A stretch of 6,106 nt of DNA from an uncultured Actinomycetes bacterium. Lineage in GTDB: Bacteria > Actinomycetota > Thermoleophilia > Solirubrobacterales > Solirubrobacteraceae. Under the pieces are notes generated by a model. That model saw only the letters and a list, made by a program, of their open reading frames with translations. It did not search any database and was not told the DNA's origin. Position numbers and translations under genes: made by a program. The stretch covers positions 1 through 6,106 of the forward strand of contig CALAQT010000172.1 in the NCBI GenBank assembly GCA_937888775.1, given 5' to 3'. Positions 1 to 5,828 of this stretch are shown piece by piece. The number at the start of each line of letters is the position of its first letter. Position 1 is the stretch's first letter.

Positions 1-328
1 TCACACCCCGCTTCGCACCCGACCTCTCGACCACGCACAGGGACATCACTACCAGGGACCCAGACATCTCCCCGGACCGGACTCACACCGGCAAGCCGCC
101 CTGAACTTGTCGCTCCTTTACGTCATGTCGACCTCCTTCTTTTCCCTCATGGCGCCGGAGCAGTCTCGGCGCACCACGCGAAAGCGGGAGCGACCTGAGT
201 GCGTCGCCCTGGCTGAGCTGAAGTCGCCACGTTGCCAGTCGGCGTCCACGCCGAGCACGAGGTGCTAAAGGCGGTCGCAAGGGCGGTCGATAGCGGTACG
301 AGCCAGGTTCTCGAGGCACAGGGCGCCC
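1..328. other. Upstream region without a supported gene
   Basis: No reading frame here has convincing third-position bias or a recognisable protein. Frames that stay open on either strand have random-looking codon use. On the minus strand there is a textbook Shine-Dalgarno AAGGAGG (138 down to 132) five bases before an ATG (126-124), but that frame is only ATG-ACG-TAA. A second AAAGGAG follows at 118-112 with no start codon behind it. On the plus strand, GCGCAC (169-174) can pair with GTGCGT (199-204), a weak fold that matches no riboswitch I know. The promoter of the signalling operon should lie here, but I cannot place it from sequence alone. Confidence 0.5.
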
Positions 329-1447
329 ATGCAGCCAGAAGAGCAGGAATTGAAGGGACTCCAGATCCTCGCCGTCGATGACGAGGAGTCAAACCTGCTG
401 CTATTGCGGCGAATCCTCGAGCGGGCGGGCTACACCAACGTCGAGACGACGACGGACCCATTCCACGTGCCCGAGATGTTTGTCAAGACCCGCCCGCGTT
501 TGGTGCTGCTCGATCTCAACATGCCGCGGATGGACGGGTTCGAACTCATGGAGCGGCTTGGGCCGATGACCGGCGAGCGAAGGAGCATCCCATTCCTGGT
601 AATCACCGCGGATGCGACGGAGGAGACCAAGCGGCGAGCCCTCTCGGTAGGGGCCCGCGATTTCCTTACCAAGCCCGTCGATCGAATTGAGCTGCTCCTT
701 CGCGTGCGCAACCTGCTGCAGGTCCAGCATCTCCAGGATCGGCTGTACGAGCAGAATGCGAACCTCGACAAGGAGGTGGCCGAGCGCACTCGCGATCTGG
801 AGCAGGCGCGGCTCGAGATACTCGACCGCCTCGCGATCGCGGCCGAGTACCGCGACGACGCTACCCAGGAGCACGCCTGGCGGCTCGGGCGCACTAGTGC
901 GCTGCTCGCGCTCGGGCTCGGCCTGCCCGACCAGGAGGTCGAGCTGATCCGGCGCGCCGCCCCGCTCCACGACATCGGCAAGATCGGGATTTCGGACGCG
1001 ATCCTGCTGAAGCCGGGCAGGCTCACTGACGAGGAGTTCGAGCAGATCAAGACCCACACGACGATAGGCGCCGAGATCCTTTCCGGCAGCCGTAGCCAAC
1101 TGCTCGGTATGGCGGAGCGCATCGCGCTCACCCACCACGAGCGCTGGGACGGCCGAGGCTACCCCCGTGGACTTGCTGGCGAGCAGATCCCGCTCCCGGG
1201 ACGGATCGTCGCCGTGGCCGACGTGTTCGACGCTCTCACGCACGAGCGCCCTTACAAGCCAGCCTGGCCGCTGCAGGAGGCGGTCGCTGAGATCCCCAGC
1301 CAGGCCGGCGGGCAGTTCGACCCAGACGTCGTCGGAGCGTTCTTGCAGCTCGACCACCAAACGCTCTTGAGCGGGGGGAAGGAGTGGGGGCCGCCCACCA
1401 GGCATCCCCTTACGCGCTCGCAAGTCCGGCTCGCGACCCATGCGTGA
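329..1447 (+). CDS. Response regulator with HD-GYP c-di-GMP phosphodiesterase domain (RpfG-like)
   Basis: A 372-residue cytoplasmic two-component output protein. Residues about 11-130 form a REC receiver: acidic pocket VDDEE at 16-20, phospho-acceptor D62 in LLDLNMP, T93 in VITADA, and conserved K115 in FLTKP. A probable coiled coil spans 131-165. From about 170 to 340 is an HD-GYP domain with HDIGKIG (H214, D215), H243, HH at 269-270, DGRGYP at 274-279 and D298 in VADVFDAL. All the metal-binding and signature residues I expect are present, so it is probably active. Family knowledge: HD-GYP enzymes hydrolyse cyclic-di-GMP to pGpG or GMP, and phosphorylation of REC would set the activity. The ATG at 329 is preceded by AGGG (320-323) at five-base spacing, and REC begins about ten residues later as in relatives. 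The last 8 bases overlap the start of the downstream kinase, which implies an operon with coupled translation and a likely cognate kinase. The 25-residue tail after the domain is unassigned. Confidence 0.93.
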   Translation: MQPEEQELKGLQILAVDDEESNLLLLRRILERAGYTNVETTTDPFHVPEMFVKTRPRLVLLDLNMPRMDGFELMERLGPMTGERRSIPFLVITADATEETKRRALSVGARDFLTKPVDRIELLLRVRNLLQVQHLQDRLYEQNANLDKEVAERTRDLEQARLEILDRLAIAAEYRDDATQEHAWRLGRTSALLALGLGLPDQEVELIRRAAPLHDIGKIGISDAILLKPGRLTDEEFEQIKTHTTIGAEILSGSRSQLLGMAERIALTHHERWDGRGYPRGLAGEQIPLPGRIVAVADVFDALTHERPYKPAWPLQEAVAEIPSQAGGQFDPDVVGAFLQLDHQTLLSGGKEWGPPTRHPLTRSQVRLATHA

Positions 1448-2021
1448 CGCGGCCGACACCTTCTGGAAAGCGCCGAGCGGTGCCCGGCGACGGTCGCTGC
1501 TGATCGCCTCGGCGCTCCTGTTTGTTGGCGTCTTTGTGGCTGACTTGACCACCAGCGGCAATGAGGCTCTGCTCGGCGCCTTGTACGCGCTGCCGATCGC
1601 TCTGGTCGCGTTTGAGCTGGGGCTGGCGTTCGGACTCGGGGCAGGGATGCTGGCGATCGTCCTGTTCGCGTCGGCGGACCTGGCGGACGCGCATTTCGTC
1701 GGCAACGTCGGCAGCTACGTCAGCCAGGGCGTCGTCTTCCTCGTGTTTGGCGGAGTCGTGGGCGCGCTGGCCGACAATGGGCGAAGGATTTCCGCCGAGG
1801 TCCACTCGATTCTGGGAGCTCTCGACCGACCTGCTCTGCACCGTCGGATTCGACGGCTACTTCAAGCGCCTGAATGGGGCCTGGGAGCGGACGCTCGGGT
1901 GGACAACGCAGGAACTCCGCTCACGGCTATTCATCGACTTCATCCACCCGGAAGACCGCGAGGTGACCGAGGCCGAGGAGGCGGCGCTGACGAGCGTAGA
2001 CCACGAGACGCACAACTTTGA
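1440..2021 (+). CDS. Membrane-sensor N-terminus of the hybrid kinase, cut off by a frameshift
   Basis: This frame starts at an ATG lying inside the stop region of the HD-GYP gene (ATGCGTGA), typical of translational coupling; I see no strong ribosome site of its own. Residues 1-18 are cytoplasmic and basic. Four hydrophobic helices follow at about 19-36, 44-60, 62-80 and 93-111, then the charged linker DNGRRISAEV (112-121). This is a compact integral-membrane sensor module like those at the front of many actinobacterial PAS kinases; I cannot name the family with certainty. After V121 (1800-1802) the frame loses its kinase-like meaning and runs to a stop at 2019-2021 as arginine-rich nonsense, while the PAS domain continues in the next frame from 1804. 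Removing one base around 1800-1804 gives EVTRFWELS and one protein of about 750 residues ending at 3693. As given, the product would be a 193-residue membrane stub. Confidence 0.75.
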   Translation: MRDAADTFWKAPSGARRRSLLIASALLFVGVFVADLTTSGNEALLGALYALPIALVAFELGLAFGLGAGMLAIVLFASADLADAHFVGNVGSYVSQGVVFLVFGGVVGALADNGRRISAEVHSILGALDRPALHRRIRRLLQAPEWGLGADARVDNAGTPLTAIHRLHPPGRPRGDRGRGGGADERRPRDAQL

Positions 2022-3693
2022 GAACCGCTACCGCTGCAAGGACGGTACTTACCGCACCATGCTCTGGGCCGCCAAGTCGACCCCCGGTGCGGAACTGACC
2101 TACGCGACGGGGAGAGACGTCACGGAGCACAAGCGGGCGGAGGAGAAGTTCCGGGAGCTCTTGGAGTCAGCGCCGGACGCGATGGTGATCGTCAACGGAT
2201 GCGGTGAGATCCAGCTGGTGAACGCAGAGACCAAGACGCTGTTCGGTTACACACGCGAGGAGCTCATCGGCCAGCCGGTGGAGATCTTGATGCCCGCGCG
2301 GTATCGGACCCGCCATCCGGACGCTCGCGGTGGCTTCTTCTCAGAGCCGCGGGCACGGCCGATGGGAGCGGGCCTTGAGCTGTGGGGGCTTCGTAAGGAT
2401 GGGCGGGAGTTTCCGTTGGAGATCAGCCTCAGTCCGTTGGAAACCGAGGATGGCCTCCTGGCCACGGCGGCGATCCGCGACGTCACCGAGCGCAAGCGCG
2501 TTGAGCAGGCCGCAGAAGCGGCGCGAGCGGAGGCCGAGCACGCCAACCGCGCGAAGAGCGAGTTCCTTTCCCGCATGAGTCACGAGCTACGCACACCTCT
2601 AAACGCGGTCATCGGCTTTGGCCAGCTGCTTGAACTCGACGACTTGGACACCAGCCAGGGAGAAAGCGTCGAGCAGATCCTCAAGGCAGGCCGTCATTTA
2701 CTTCAGCTGATCAACGAGGTGCTCGACATCTCACGGATCGAGTCAGGGACGATGTCGATGTCGCTTGAGCCTGTCCACCTGGGAAGCGTGCTCGCCGAGG
2801 CGCTATCACTGATCCGGCCGCTGGCCGACGAGGCAGCGGTGCGCCTAGCCGCCGATCCCACCGAGCTCGCGGGCCTGCACGTGCTCGCCGATTACCAGCG
2901 ACTGAAGCAGGTGCTCATCAACCTGCTCTCGAACGCTGTCAAGTACAACCGGCACGACGGCGAGATCAGCGTGCGCTGCGACGAGCTGCCCGCCGGTCGG
3001 GTAGAGCTAGCAATCGCGGACACGGGCCGCGGGATTCCGGCCGATGAGCTCGAGCGACTGTTCGATCCCTTCGACCGCCTTGGCGCCGAGCGCACCGACA
3101 TCGAGGGCACCGGTCTCGGGCTCGCGCTCTCGCTGCAGCTGATCAAGGCGATGGGAGGCACGATCAAGGCTGAGTCCGAGCCCGAAATGGGCACAACGAT
3201 GCGAGTCGAGCTCGATGGCGCAGAGGCACCAAAGGATGAAGCGTGGACTCAACCAGCCGTAACAGCGGCCAACGGATCGCCCCAGGGCACGATCATCTAC
3301 ATCGAGGACAACCTCTCGAACCTGAAGCTGGTCGAGCGGCTCATCGACCGCCTCCCCGAGGTTCGCCTGATCCCGGCGATGCAGGGAAGACTGGGGGTGG
3401 ACCTCGCCCGCCAGCACCATCCCGACCTCATCCTCCTAGACCTCCACCTCCCGGATCTGCACGGCCGTGAGGTCCTTCAGCAACTCAAGCGCGACCCGGA
3501 CACCGCGGCGATCCCGGTCGTCCTGCTGAGCGCGGACGCGACTGCTCGCCAGGTGGAACGGCTGCAAGCCGATGGCGCAGCCGAATACCTAACCAAGCCG
3601 ATCGACATCGATGTCTTGCTTAAGACCATTACGCGCGCCCTTTCAGCCCGCTCGCCGAAACTGAAGCAGTCGCCACGCTCCCAGGTCACGTAG
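1777..3693 (+). CDS. Hybrid sensor histidine kinase core (PAS-PAS-HisKA-HATPase_c-REC)
   Basis: Read from the in-frame ATG at 1777 this is 638 residues; it is really the body of the kinase that begins at 1440. Order, numbered from 1777: PAS 1 about 12-120 (starts FWELSTDLLC, ends DVTEHKR); PAS 2 about 126-241 (ends DVTERKR); a short coiled coil; HisKA with SHELRTP and phospho-acceptor H269 (2581-2583); HATPase_c with N box NLLSNAVKYN (N386), G1 DTGRGIP (D415), F box FDPF (429) and G2 GTGLGLA (444). After an approximately 30-residue linker comes a C-terminal REC with acidic ED at 510-511, phospho-acceptor D555 in LLDLHLPD (3439-3441) and K607 in LTKP. All catalytic motifs are intact. It should autophosphorylate on His and pass phosphate to its own REC and/or to the REC of the HD-GYP partner encoded just upstream; there is no Hpt domain. 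The frame stays open upstream to 1561, but that stretch is arginine- and serine-rich and is a shadow of the membrane segment in the other frame. No good ribosome site precedes 1777, so independent translation is doubtful. Confidence 0.88.
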   Translation: MGEGFPPRSTRFWELSTDLLCTVGFDGYFKRLNGAWERTLGWTTQELRSRLFIDFIHPEDREVTEAEEAALTSVDHETHNFENRYRCKDGTYRTMLWAAKSTPGAELTYATGRDVTEHKRAEEKFRELLESAPDAMVIVNGCGEIQLVNAETKTLFGYTREELIGQPVEILMPARYRTRHPDARGGFFSEPRARPMGAGLELWGLRKDGREFPLEISLSPLETEDGLLATAAIRDVTERKRVEQAAEAARAEAEHANRAKSEFLSRMSHELRTPLNAVIGFGQLLELDDLDTSQGESVEQILKAGRHLLQLINEVLDISRIESGTMSMSLEPVHLGSVLAEALSLIRPLADEAAVRLAADPTELAGLHVLADYQRLKQVLINLLSNAVKYNRHDGEISVRCDELPAGRVELAIADTGRGIPADELERLFDPFDRLGAERTDIEGTGLGLALSLQLIKAMGGTIKAESEPEMGTTMRVELDGAEAPKDEAWTQPAVTAANGSPQGTIIYIEDNLSNLKLVERLIDRLPEVRLIPAMQGRLGVDLARQHHPDLILLDLHLPDLHGREVLQQLKRDPDTAAIPVVLLSADATARQVERLQADGAAEYLTKPIDIDVLLKTITRALSARSPKLKQSPRSQVT

Positions 3694-3796
3694 ATCAAGC
3701 CGCATCAAGTCCACGTTCGACGCCGTCACAACCAAGTATCCCGACTGGGTGTCTGGAGGTCGTCCTGGGAAGCCGCAGCCTGCTTGAGCGTCCTGT

Positions 3797-3838
3797 CGCT
3801 CGAAACCGCGAGCTTGCGCTATGCGCGAGAAGCGAGCG
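3797..3838. repeat. Nested hairpin, possible terminator-like fold or attachment structure
   Basis: The outer arms are CGCTCG (3797-3802) and CGAGCG (3833-3838). Inside, GCTT-GCGC (3812-3819) pairs with GCGC (3823-3826) and AAGC (3830-3833) around a TAT loop and a GAG bulge; its last base shares position 3833 with the outer arm, so the two stems compete at that position. No T tract follows, so a classical intrinsic terminator is not supported. It may simply reflect GC-rich composition. Confidence 0.25.
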
Positions 3839-3884
3839 TGAGGGCATGTCCGCAGCACACCTGCTCGAATCATCGAGCTGCACG

Positions 3885-3911
3885 GGACGATGGCGTGGTC
3901 AACCATCGTCC
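3885..3911 (+). promoter_or_regulatory. Perfect 9-bp inverted repeat just before the recombinase ribosome site
   Basis: GGACGATGG (3885-3893) and CCATCGTCC (3903-3911) are exact reverse complements separated by nine bases. The repeat ends one base before GAAGGAGG (3912-3919), the ribosome site of the recombinase. The placement suits an operator for an autoregulator, an RNA hairpin that modulates translation of the recombinase, or a recombinase arm or core site. The sequence shows the repeat; the role is inferred. Confidence 0.45.
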
Positions 3912-3924
3912 GAAGGAGGACGTC

Positions 3925-4631
3925 ATGGAATCCGCTCCACTCGTGGATTGCGCTGGCCAGCCCCGGTCGCCGGCGACCCTACCCGGGTACCACCGCGGCC
4001 GACCGCCTCGCAACAAGGGCTCCGATATCCACCGGACCCGCCGACGGTCGAGGAGATCATCGCCGTCATGCGCGCTGCCGGTGATGACCCCGACGCAGTC
4101 AGGCTTCGCGGCCTGATCGTCGTGCTGTGGCGCGCCGGGCTGCGGATCAGCGAAGCGCTTGCGCCTGCCGAGAGCGATCTGGATCGGGTCAGGGGCGCGA
4201 TTCAGGTCCGACACGGGAAGGGCGGCCGGCGCCGTGAGGTCGGGATGGACCGCTGGGCATGGGAGCAGCTCGATCCCTGGCTCAACCTCCGTGCGGGCCT
4301 GCCGATCGGCGCGCTGTTCTGCGTGCTGCGCGGCCCGACTCGCGGACGGCCGTGCTCAGCGGCCGGGATCCGTGTCCAGCTGCGCAACGCTGCGGTCACA
4401 GCCGGGGTGCGTCGCCGGCTGGCGCCGCATCAGCTCCGGCATGCTCACGCGGTCGAGATGTCGCGCGAGGGCGTACCGCTGGTCGTCATACAGCGCCAGC
4501 TAGGGCATGCCGACCTAGGGGTCACGTCCGTGTACTTGCGCGGCATCGACAACACCGAGATCGTCCACGCCGTCCACGAACGCCCCGCGCCGATGATCCC
4601 CGCGGCCAACGGGCTTCGGCTCACGCACTGA
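3925..4631 (+). CDS. Tyrosine-type site-specific recombinase/integrase, frameshifted near the N-terminus
   Basis: A DNA strand-exchange enzyme of the lambda-integrase/XerC-D superfamily. The catalytic set is complete in the frame ending at 4631: R in GLRISEAL (4143-4145), K in HGKGG (4218-4220), HxxR in PHQLRH (H 4428-4430, R 4437-4439), H in LGHADL (4506-4508) and nucleophile Y in SVYLRG (4533-4535). The start at 3925 is set by AAGGAGG with seven-base spacing and the N-terminus MESAPLVDCAG...RNKG. That frame then runs wrong after 4017, while the catalytic domain (LRYPPDPPTVEEI onward, from 4020) lies in another frame. One missing G in the GGG run at 4017-4019 would join them into about 235 residues. 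An ATG at 3846 in the catalytic frame gives an unconvincing N-terminus and no good ribosome site. Even restored, it is shorter than the roughly 300 residues of XerC/D and lacks the usual separate N-terminal core-binding domain, which is a known trait of a short actinobacterial subgroup as I recall it. It could mobilise a local element. I cannot tell whether the gene is broken in the cell. Confidence 0.85.
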
Positions 4632-4640
4632 GCGAAACCA

Positions 4641-4674
4641 GCCAGGGGCCGTGCCGTCTGGCGCGGCCCCTGGC
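4641..4674 (+). terminator. Strong 15-bp hairpin after the recombinase
   Basis: GCCAGGGGCCGTGCC (4641-4655) pairs with GGCGCGGCCCCTGGC (4660-4674) around a GTCT loop, with a single G-U wobble. It starts ten bases after the recombinase stop codon. No T-run follows, so it is a U-tail-less terminator or an mRNA 3'-end stabiliser, as is common in high-GC actinobacteria. Confidence 0.65.
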
Positions 4675-4791
4675 CTGCCAACCCCCGCCAGCGACCCTCC
4701 GATCAAAGGCGGTCGTCAAGATCCACCGCCCGGCGACGCCAGCGGCTGCTTCCCGTTGAAGGCATGCGCCCGCGCCGCGCCCTCTCGGATC

Positions 4792-5040
4792 ATGAAAGGA
4801 GTCGTCCGGTGCCGTCCGGGTCCGGCTTCTGCTGCTCGCGCAAAGCGCAAGCCGGTAGACGAGATTCCTGGCTATGGGTGGCGCGATTCCTGCCTATGCG
4901 AGCTTGGGATCCAGCCGCTCGTGGAGTACTTCGTCGCGGAGGCAGCCGTGTCGCGGCCAGAGAGCCAGCACCGCGTCACGTCCACAATGAGGGCTCGTCG
5001 CTTGGTGCGGTGCAGCCCGGACGGCCGCGCCGGCTACTAA
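4792..5040 (+). CDS. Small orphan protein or gene remnant, 82 residues
   Basis: I do not recognise this protein. From the ATG at 4792 it reads a basic N-terminal part (RAKRKPVDEIPGYGWRD) and then a more ordinary stretch (LGIQPLVEYFVAEAAVSRPE) ending DGRAGY. The second half has strongly G/C-biased third positions, as expected of a real gene in this genome; the first half is less clear. The ATG has no good ribosome site. An alternative GTG at 4809 has AAAGGAG seven bases upstream but is in a different frame, so the true start, or another frameshift, is unresolved. A 14-base near-repeat 22 bases apart (4863 and 4885) lies inside and would shift the frame if it is a recent duplication. Its TAA overlaps the end of the convergent DUF929 gene. 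It could be accessory cargo of the recombinase element or the tail of a decayed gene. Confidence 0.35.
   Translation: MKGVVRCRPGPASAARAKRKPVDEIPGYGWRDSCLCELGIQPLVEYFVAEAAVSRPESQHRVTSTMRARRLVRCSPDGRAGY
4863..4898. repeat. Short tandem near-repeat, 14 bases with a 22-base period
   Basis: GATTCCTGGCTATG (4863-4876) recurs as GATTCCTGCCTATG (4885-4898), with 13 of 14 bases identical. The intervening eight bases are not repeated. The 22-base period is not a multiple of three. Confidence 0.5.
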
Positions 5041-5828
5041 CGCAGCCGTGCGCCGCCTGCCGCGAGCACACCACCCGAGTTGCAGACGGCGGCGGGCTGA
5101 CCGTTGGTGGCCTTGCAGATCGCGGCCGTGAAGAGATTTGCCAATCCGTCGATCCGCTGGGCGATCGGGCTCTTGGCGTCCTTGAGGTTGCCCACGATCT
5201 GGGACCAGCTCTTGTGAGCCAGGGCGCCCGGGGAAAAGGCGGAGTTGACGAAGCCGTACATGCCGCCGATGTCGACCGCCGGGATGATCCCTTGCGAATC
5301 GAATCCGGAGACCGCGTTCTGCTCCGCCGGCGTCGGGTGCTGGAGGTTGTGGCCCGCGACATCTTGGAGGATCACATTCACGAAGCTCAGATACCGGCTC
5401 CGGTAGCGGGCGCCGAAGAAGCTGATGCCCTTAGTGTCCGGGTAGCTCGGATGAGCGTGGTACTTGGTGCCGTACAGGGTGCCGCTATCGATCAACCGCA
5501 GACCAGAGAACGATCCGAAGCGGCTCAGCGCCACGGTTAGCGCCCAACTGTCCGCGGCGCAGTGGGGGCACCACGCGAGCTCGGACGCCAGCAGCTCCGG
5601 CTTGCCGCCGGACGTCAGCTGAGCTCCACTGAGCTTGGTGACCGTGAACCGGCGCTGCCCGAAAATCTTGCCCGCCCCGACTTGATTGAGAGTGCTGGCA
5701 GGAACGTGCGTCGCGAGGCGCGCAATCTCAGCCGGTGCCGGCGTCGACCCGTCGGTGCGATGAGCCGCTTCGGCGACACCAGTCGACAGCATGAACACCG
5801 CGACCGCCAGCAGCCCAATCCGACGCAT
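5037..5828 (-). CDS. Secreted thioredoxin-like DUF929-family protein with CPHC motif
   Basis: 263 residues from the ATG at 5828-5826, chosen because GGGGGG lies five bases upstream and because the first residues form a clean signal peptide: MRR, a hydrophobic core (IGLLAVAVFML), then a probable cleavage after AEA (about residue 21). An upstream in-frame start at 5921 would bury the signal peptide. The mature part carries CPHC (87-90) in the context LAWCPHCAADSWALTVALSRFG. This fits the DUF929 family as I know it, a thioredoxin-fold group in actinobacteria and archaea. A second cysteine pair, C238 and C249, lies near the C-terminus (ICKATNGQPAAVC). The protein probably acts outside the cytoplasmic membrane as a thiol-disulfide protein, perhaps needing a membrane oxidase such as a VKOR or DsbB type, which is not in this window; its substrate is unknown. 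It is monocistronic here and its TAG stop overlaps that of the small plus-strand frame. Confidence 0.85.
   Translation of the reverse strand: MRRIGLLAVAVFMLSTGVAEAAHRTDGSTPAPAEIARLATHVPASTLNQVGAGKIFGQRRFTVTKLSGAQLTSGGKPELLASELAWCPHCAADSWALTVALSRFGSFSGLRLIDSGTLYGTKYHAHPSYPDTKGISFFGARYRSRYLSFVNVILQDVAGHNLQHPTPAEQNAVSGFDSQGIIPAVDIGGMYGFVNSAFSPGALAHKSWSQIVGNLKDAKSPIAQRIDGLANLFTAAICKATNGQPAAVCNSGGVLAAGGARLR

Larger units (their letters stand above)
3694..3924. other. Intergenic gap between kinase and recombinase, with hairpins
   Basis: I see no supported gene in these 231 bases. There is no U-rich terminator directly after the kinase stop. The first noticeable fold is at 3797-3838, where CGCTCG and CGAGCG arms enclose a smaller GCGC-TAT-GCGC hairpin (3816-3826). 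A second, perfect hairpin lies at 3885-3911, directly before the recombinase ribosome site. The gap may hold the left boundary of a mobile insertion, but no target duplication could be identified. Confidence 0.4.

Noticed and set aside
169..204. Possible riboswitch-like fold upstream of the c-di-GMP gene
   Set aside because: A GAAA-bearing hairpin and pairing arms can be drawn, but the conserved core bases of the c-di-GMP-I and c-di-GMP-II riboswitches are absent.
217..398. Plus-strand frame 217-398 reading AEVATLPVGVHAEHEVLKAV onward
   Set aside because: Its helix-like composition is tempting, but there is no start with a ribosome site and it overlaps the HD-GYP start by about 70 bases in another frame.
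401..1705. Long minus-strand open frame opposite the HD-GYP gene and the start of the kinase
   Set aside because: It is antisense to a clearly recognised protein, has a low-complexity composition, and is the usual GC-rich mirror frame.
1561..1776. Upstream extension of the kinase frame to an ATG at 1561
   Set aside because: The translation is arginine- and serine-rich nonsense, while the same DNA encodes clean transmembrane helices in the frame starting at 1440.
3846..3924. Recombinase start at the ATG at 3846
   Set aside because: It has no good ribosome site, its N-terminus is unlike the family, and it would translate through the perfect hairpin and the strong ribosome site that precede 3925.
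3694..5036. Terminal inverted repeats or target duplications bounding the recombinase region
   Set aside because: A by-eye comparison of the two flanks showed no convincing matching ends.
4764..5540. Plus-strand open frame running across the DUF929 gene
   Set aside because: Most of it is antisense to the DUF929 coding sequence with its signal peptide and CPHC motif, and its composition shows no domain.
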